Below are positions 59,401-64,000 of a stretch of 64,000 nucleotides of DNA, one piece after another. How positions within the stretch are numbered: the stretch's first letter is position 1; each line of letters starts with the position of its first letter. The notes under the pieces were generated by a model. The model saw only the letters and a program-made list of their open reading frames with translations, was not told the origin of the DNA and did no database searches. Location: the NCBI GenBank assembly GCA_023055425.1, contig JALGPY010000004.1, positions 20,297,718 through 20,361,717 of the forward strand, read 5' to 3'. The DNA is from Linanthus parryae. Lineage: Eukaryota > Streptophyta > Magnoliopsida > Ericales > Polemoniaceae. Position numbers and translations under genes: made by a program.

Positions 59401-60219
59401 AGAAGTTATCCCCAAAGTTAAAACAAAGAAAAAATAAAAGTGAAGAAAGCAAGGAGGTCGTTAAATCCTTCCTTATCAAACTGTAGTTTTATACTTCATA
59501 GGATATTCACTGTACGTTCAGCGAATTCGGAATGGGCGCAATGATCTTGAAAACATGGTTTGAATACTAAGAGTCCAACAGGGTTGAAGGTTAGGTTTGC
59601 CCTATTACTTTCACTTGTTTGTCGAATTTTTGATATTATTTTCAGCTTGAATATGCTTCTACAAACCTGACTGAGAAGTTGGTTGTTTCCTGTATAAAGA
59701 GCTTACTCTTAGAAGCATGTTAAAGTATTAGGTGTTGTTACTTAGGCCATGTTAATAACACATAATTTAGCTTTAAATAGAGAAACAGGAAGTAAAAAGA
59801 ATAAGAAAAAGGTACAGGTTTACTTTCAGACCTGGATGTACATGAATAATAACTTTAAACCCTATGCCAATTTGGTTGCTAGTTGATTTGGGCAATATAC
59901 TGACTTGTAGTAAGTACTTATTGCTTTTATGCAATCTTATATTACTTCTTCCTTCAGGTGAAGTATAAATATTTTCCCGAATTGTCAAGTACTCCGTACT
60001 CGTAAACGGTTCATATTGGTCATGTGTCATGATGGTTAATTGGCTTCTGCTACATACTTAAATTGTGAAAAAAAGGTCACTTAAAAAAAATTGGGTTGGT
60101 GTTACTGTAAGGTTACTACAGGTGTTCCTTGACTTCTAAATGATGATTATGACTTGCATTTGTTGGCATACTCTTTTTGAATAACTTTTGTAGGTATTAG
60201 TAAATTCACTACAATGCAG
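59401..60219. other. Unassigned, intron-like sequence
   Basis: T-rich sequence. A possible small exon begins at 59646 after TATTATTTTCAG (reading LEYASTNLTEKL), but its reading phase does not join the next candidate exon, so it is not called. Confidence 0.3.
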
Positions 60220-61112
60220 AAATCTATGAACTGGTGTTGAAAGGGATAACATCCTTTGTCCCCAATAAATCAATCCACCGCATAACTGTGAAGTTTGTGT
60301 ATTCTGAATGAAAAATTGAGAACGCTGAGCGGGTGATACGCTGTAGCTTAAAGTAGTTTACTCATTTTTCATATTGACTGTAAGGTGTTTACTTTTGAAC
60401 CAGGGCAGTGATGAAGTCTTTGAGAGTTTTGAATTTCTTATGGTACTGAAACTTTGATACTCACATCTCTGGCATTTACAATAGACTTTGGTGTCCTTTT
60501 GCTCAGGGAAGAAATCTGAGACAAGTTTGGAACCAACAAAAGAAGCCTAGGGAAGAGGAGGAAGGTACTGGTTCAGGACATACAAGGTGGGTAATCCAGT
60601 AGCCCAGGTATCATTGGACATATTTCAGTTTGGTTGTTAGTTTAGAGTCAATGCATTCCGTTGGGTTCCATTCCTGGTATGCTCCATATATATAAATGCT
60701 TTCTGGCTTCTGGATCCTAAAACTGGTGTTTAATGAGAGAATTTACCATCTCAAATATAGTATATATACTAAGTAGGATTATGGTTGATTTTTACAGTGG
60801 CTTGAAGCTACGAAATGAGATGCTATAAGCGAATTACACATTCACTTAAGCAAGGGTTGATCAGAAACAGTACTAAGTGAGGTGATTTCCGCCTAAGTAC
60901 TGGTGATAAATTGAGGGCTGTTATTAATGTATCTACCTATTTTACACAGTGCATTAGATTTCTTGTGAGCATTTAGAAAATTGATTGTGTGTCTGTTTTC
61001 TGATTGCTTTAGCCACTGAGAATTTTTGATTGCTCACACCCCCATAGTTTCTTTGTTGGCTGTTGCAGATTACCAAGAGGGGTAGTAGTGTCCACTGCAG
61101 TCCGGAGCTAAG
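60220..61112 (+). CDS. Probable 3' end of an unidentified gene (three exons)
   Basis: Candidate exons 60220-60296, 60507-60586 and 61070-61112 have good splice signals: GCAG|AA, TTT|GTGTAT; GCTCAG|GG, ACAAG|GTGGGT; GTTGCAG|AT. They join in one frame that ends at TAA 61110-61112. The encoded C-terminus includes IYELVLKGITSFVPNK, GRNLRQVWNQQKKPREEEE and LPRGVVVSTAVRS. A T-rich 3' UTR with AATGTAAATAAACT follows. I do not recognise the family. The first exon is the weakest, as its upstream partner is missing. The 5' part is either beyond the transposons or lost, so this may be a live gene interrupted by a giant intron, or a truncated remnant. Confidence 0.4.
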
Positions 61113-61261
61113 TGTCGACGTCGGTTTTGTGTTGTCCTTTCAGTTACTAGCTAGTGGAAATATGAGAGCCTCTCTTTTGAATGTAAATAAACTTGATCAT
61201 AGGCTCTATTTTTTGTTGGGCTGAAACTCTGTATCAGTTTTGTAATTGTATATTAGCATAT

Positions 61262-61265
<4 letters not shown>

Positions 61266-61301
<36 letters not shown>
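61266..61301. repeat. (TA)n microsatellite
   Basis: About 18 AT dinucleotides downstream of the presumed 3' UTR. Confidence 0.95.
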
Positions 61302-61303
<2 letters not shown>

Positions 61304-61423
61304 CAAATGGAAGTTATTACTCTAGTTTTAACAGATTGATAACTTCTATGGGTGTTTTCTTATAAATTTACTCTTAACTACTAGTATGATACTTGGTGTG
61401 TAAGGAGGGGGTCTCACAATACT

Positions 61424-61815
61424 CGTATATCCAATTCATAGTTTCTCGATCATAGTCTTATCCATGCAGATAACATCAATATCTTATATTGATTTATCTG
61501 AGTCTGTCCAGACATACTATAAGCATCATCCCTCGAGTGGTCGCGGATATTTTCTCTCGTTATGTGGGAGGGACAAATTCAATTTACATCACTACCATCT
61601 CTAAGCTTGCTCCCTATTGTGTCCGATATGCGCCTTTATTGCTATCCAGTTACGGTGTAGCGTTTGACGCTATCAAAACAAAATACTCCACAACTAGAGG
61701 ATCTAGTGACTTCAAGTCTAAGGATGACAATACCGTTGTCACTAGGAGAAGCGCTTTTGACTTACATAACTTGTATGTATCCTTCTTGTAAGTGGGTCAA
61801 TCCAGTATGACATTA
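61424..61815 (-). repeat. Fragment of the copia LTR family of 8673 and 50073
   Basis: The segment is colinear with 50864-51255 (for example ACTCGTATATCCAAT, CAGTTACGGTGTAGCGTTTGACGC and AGTGACTTCAAGTCTAAGG) but clearly diverged, and closer to the older copy at 8673. It is cut at both ends, with no target duplication found. Confidence 0.8.
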
Positions 61816-62231
61816 CCCCTAAGGGTAATTTGGTCTTCTCGATTTATTAAGGTTACTAAAAAATAGAAATGAGTAGAAAGAATAGGGACGAACAAATCTA
61901 GAAATGGGTAAAAAGAGTATAGACGGAGTGGTAAGACACATCTTAAAAAAAATGGTTTAGCAAGACACGAACGCTGGACTAAAGTGAAATTCGGAGCAAT
62001 CCTGAGGGTGCCTTTCTGATTCGTGAAGTTCTGTTCGTGCATTTTGCAATTTTTACCATTTGCTCGGGAGAGAGCTTCTTTGGAAGTACCAAAGCGGCTA
62101 AACACTGAAACTTGGCAGTTTTCATTTCAGATTGAAAGGAGACCTTGCTCTTTTTCCCTCCACAGCGACGCACTCTCTATAACTCTTCTTTCATTTGGGG
62201 TTAGTCGCCGTGACCGAAGAATCAGATCGAA
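61816..62231 (+). promoter_or_regulatory. Presumed promoter and 5' leader exon of the RanGAP gene
   Basis: CT-rich sequence (CTTGCTCTTTTTCCCTCCACAGC near 62142) and GATCGAA|GTAAAGGG at 62231/62232 look like the end of a non-coding first exon. No clear TATA box is visible. This is inferred from the position before the coding start and needs transcript evidence. Confidence 0.35.
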
Positions 62232-63657
62232 GTAAAGGGTTCGTTACCGATTCTCTTCTATATGCTTCTTCATGCCAAATGTACCTATGTTCAGCTTTTA
62301 GGGTTTTGTCTTGTATACAGTTTCCGATCTGTTGCGCATGTGTCGAAACTTCAAGTTTTTCGCTTATGCCTCTTTTGCTTGTCGAAGTTGCTTTTGCCCG
62401 CTTTGGTCTTTGATTTGTTCGACGATGAAAGAAGAACGATACTTCGTTTACAGTCATCTAACTTCTGGCTTGTGCTTATGACCTTTTTGGTCTTGGGTTC
62501 AAGTGGTGTAGGTTAATAGAATGCAGTGCAGGGTTTATTTGGTCGAAATAAACAGGGAAGAGATACTGCATTTTGAATTTGTTCTTGGACTTGTGTGCTT
62601 GTTGAGTGTGAATAGGTTTGTTTCAGAGTATGGTTTTTTTCATATCCAAGCTACTGCAAAATACATGTATAATCCTCTTACGCCCTCCTAATTATGGAAC
62701 TATTTGATTTGTGTCTAAACTTTGGTTATCCTCCTAATTTCATTGATGACTAAGTAATTAACAGGTCCTAAGTGTAATAGTTTCGGAGTTGGTGATGATA
62801 TTATTCATTTTTCAAATAAAAGGTTTAACATCTGAAGAAACAAATAGTTCAAAAATCAGAATTTGACAAATAGATATGAAGAGGATATTAGAGACTAGTG
62901 TAGTAAAACAATGTGAGAACTAATGGGAAGAGAATGATGGGCGGTGATGAGTAATGAAGATGGGACGGGAAATGAGTGGTGATTTCCTTTCACCAATTTG
63001 AACTGCTGCAGTTTGCAGTGAAGGTAACCACACGAATGAAAGTCAACCAATCTGAGGGTCTAGAAGATAGATCGTTCTGTTTATCACACAGGTATTACAC
63101 GATTTGGCGAGAATGGGGAGTCAGTTGCAACTGAAAGGAAACCCACCTTTATAAGAATTTAACACTTCTTTCTTGTCAATATGGAACTTTGTACTTGTTG
63201 ATTTCCTTTTGAGTGACCTTCATCTATGTGTACTTCATTCTTGTGAAGTTTCCTTTTTGCAACATACGGCATGATATATTTTTCGTTTGGCCTGATAGCA
63301 TTCCTGTTATGTGCTTACCTAGAAATAGAGTGGAATAAAATCTGTGAGTCTGGAATGTGTACTATATACACCAAGTGCAACTCTTCTTAGCCAACAAGAA
63401 GATTTATATGTGAGTTATGGGATTGTATAAAAGAGTGTTTTTGATAATTCTTTTTATCATCTCTTCGATGTAGCCAGTACATTTTGTACTATGACGTGAA
63501 GTTTCAAGCTATTATGAGTACATAATGGCTCTGTACTGGAGCTTTTAACTAAAATGTGACCTATGATCTCCTTTCTCTTGATGTTTTTTGTCGTATTTCA
63601 CTACTTCTGTAGAAAATGTGTTGCATTAGTTGAGCTAAAAACTTGTTTTCTTGTTAG
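62232..63657 (+). other. Presumed 5' UTR intron of the RanGAP gene
   Basis: A donor GTAAAG at 62232 and an acceptor TTTTCTTGTTAG ending at 63657, 11 bases before the ATG, frame 1426 bases of T-rich, non-coding sequence. Leader introns are common in plant housekeeping genes. Small open frames inside are not conserved features. Confidence 0.4.
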
Positions 63658-63668
63658 ATTTTTCTTCT

Positions 63669-64000
63669 ATGGAGACAGCAACACTGAATCCACAACGCCG
63701 ACAATTCTCAATTAAATTGTGGCCTCCTAGCCAGAACACAAGGCTGATGCTTGTAGAAAGAATCACCAACAACCTTTCTAGCCAGTCCATTTTCACCCAG
63801 AAATATGGTAGTCTGAGCAAGGAAGATGCTGAGGTGAATGCTAAAGAAATTGAAGAAAAATCTTTCAACACTGCAAGTCAAAACTATGAGAAAGAACCAG
63901 ACGGAGACGGGAGTTCTGCAGTACAATTGTATGCCAAGGAATGCAGTAAACTAATTCTGGAAGTTCTAAAGAAAGGCTCTAAACCCAAAGAAGACGCAGA
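63669..64000 (+). CDS. RANGAP1: Ran GTPase-activating protein, N-terminal WPP domain (partial)
   Basis: The open frame starts at the ATG at 63669 and runs off the window after 110 codons. It reads QFSIKLWPPSQNTRLMLVER at residues 12-31, then IFTQKYGSL and EPDGDGSSAVQLYAKECSKL. This is the WPP domain that anchors plant RanGAP proteins to the nuclear envelope and, in mitosis, to the phragmoplast and division site. In full-length RanGAP, leucine-rich repeats that stimulate GTP hydrolysis by Ran and an acidic tail follow; these would lie beyond 64000. WPP domains also occur in short MFP1-associated proteins, but the N-terminal FSIKLWPPSQxTR and EPDGDGxSAV pattern is that of RanGAP. No in-frame ATG lies upstream. 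Frame and motifs are intact, so the gene is probably functional. Confidence 0.88.
   Translation, partial: METATLNPQRRQFSIKLWPPSQNTRLMLVERITNNLSSQSIFTQKYGSLSKEDAEVNAKEIEEKSFNTASQNYEKEPDGDGSSAVQLYAKECSKLILEVLKKGSKPKEDA

Noticed and set aside
59646..59691. Possible exon reading LEYASTNLTEKL
   Set aside because: It has a good acceptor, but every donor tried gives a stop or the wrong phase with the next candidate exon.
58994..61417. One 2.4-kb LTR from TGTAACACCC to GGGTCTCACA
   Set aside because: The ends look right, but flanking bases (GTATC and ATACT) do not match, there is no PBS after the right end, and the middle contains exon-like sequence and a UTR. Only the left part is called as LTR.
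62195..62516. Frames of 70-88 codons upstream of the RanGAP gene
   Set aside because: They lie across the presumed leader exon and intron, overlap on both strands and resemble nothing. The RanGAP frame at 63669 is the only one with domain support.

Overview
This is plant nuclear DNA, most likely from a eudicot with a medium to large, retrotransposon-rich genome. Nearly everything from 1 to about 59 kb is LTR retrotransposon sequence. Single-copy gene sequence appears only at the right end: the start of a Ran GTPase-activating protein gene at 63669 (WPP domain, running off the window) and, probably, the last exons of an unidentified gene at about 60.2-61.1 kb. No bacterial, organellar, rRNA or tRNA gene is recognisable.

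Layout. 330-6202: decayed Athila-type Ty3/gypsy element (minus strand), with its 5' LTR, PBS, gag, protease, RT, RNase H and the start of integrase. 6475-6690: piece of a Tat/Ogre-like RT. 6770-8672: 3' end of a SIRE-like Ty1/copia element (minus). 8673-11597: 5' LTR (carrying a MITE) and leader of a copia family that is young at 50-58 kb. 11666-12870: older copia RT/RNase H plus a 3' LTR. 12.9-19.8 kb: mostly unrecognisable, with a SIRE-like gag relic and one solo LTR. 19.8-25.29 kb: strongly eroded copia element (plus). 25.29-48.59 kb: a nest. A gypsy-like LTR was split by a SIRE-like copia element (26258-48150, TSD AGTTT). The 5' LTR of that element was split by an Athila-related non-autonomous LARD (34888-47628, TSD CAGAG), which was split by another copia element (38908-44640, TSD GTGGA). 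48587-49859: SIRE-like LTR without matching TSDs. 49860-58993: a gypsy integrase interrupted by a very young 8.5-kb copia element (50073-58588, TSD TAAAC, LTRs of 1430 bp each with three differences seen).

Most original observation. The innermost copia element (38908-44640) has no tRNA-type primer binding site. The position where the PBS belongs is a perfect 16-nt reverse complement of a segment inside its own LTR, in the geometry needed for Tf1-like self-priming. Other leads are a palindromic motif dispersed through the SIRE-like family (coding and non-coding), a lysine-rich, acid-tailed ORF downstream of pol in that family, a non-gag ORF in the LARD, and three in-frame UAG codons in an otherwise intact young copia element.

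All comparisons were made by eye. Family names rest on motif recognition, not on database searches.
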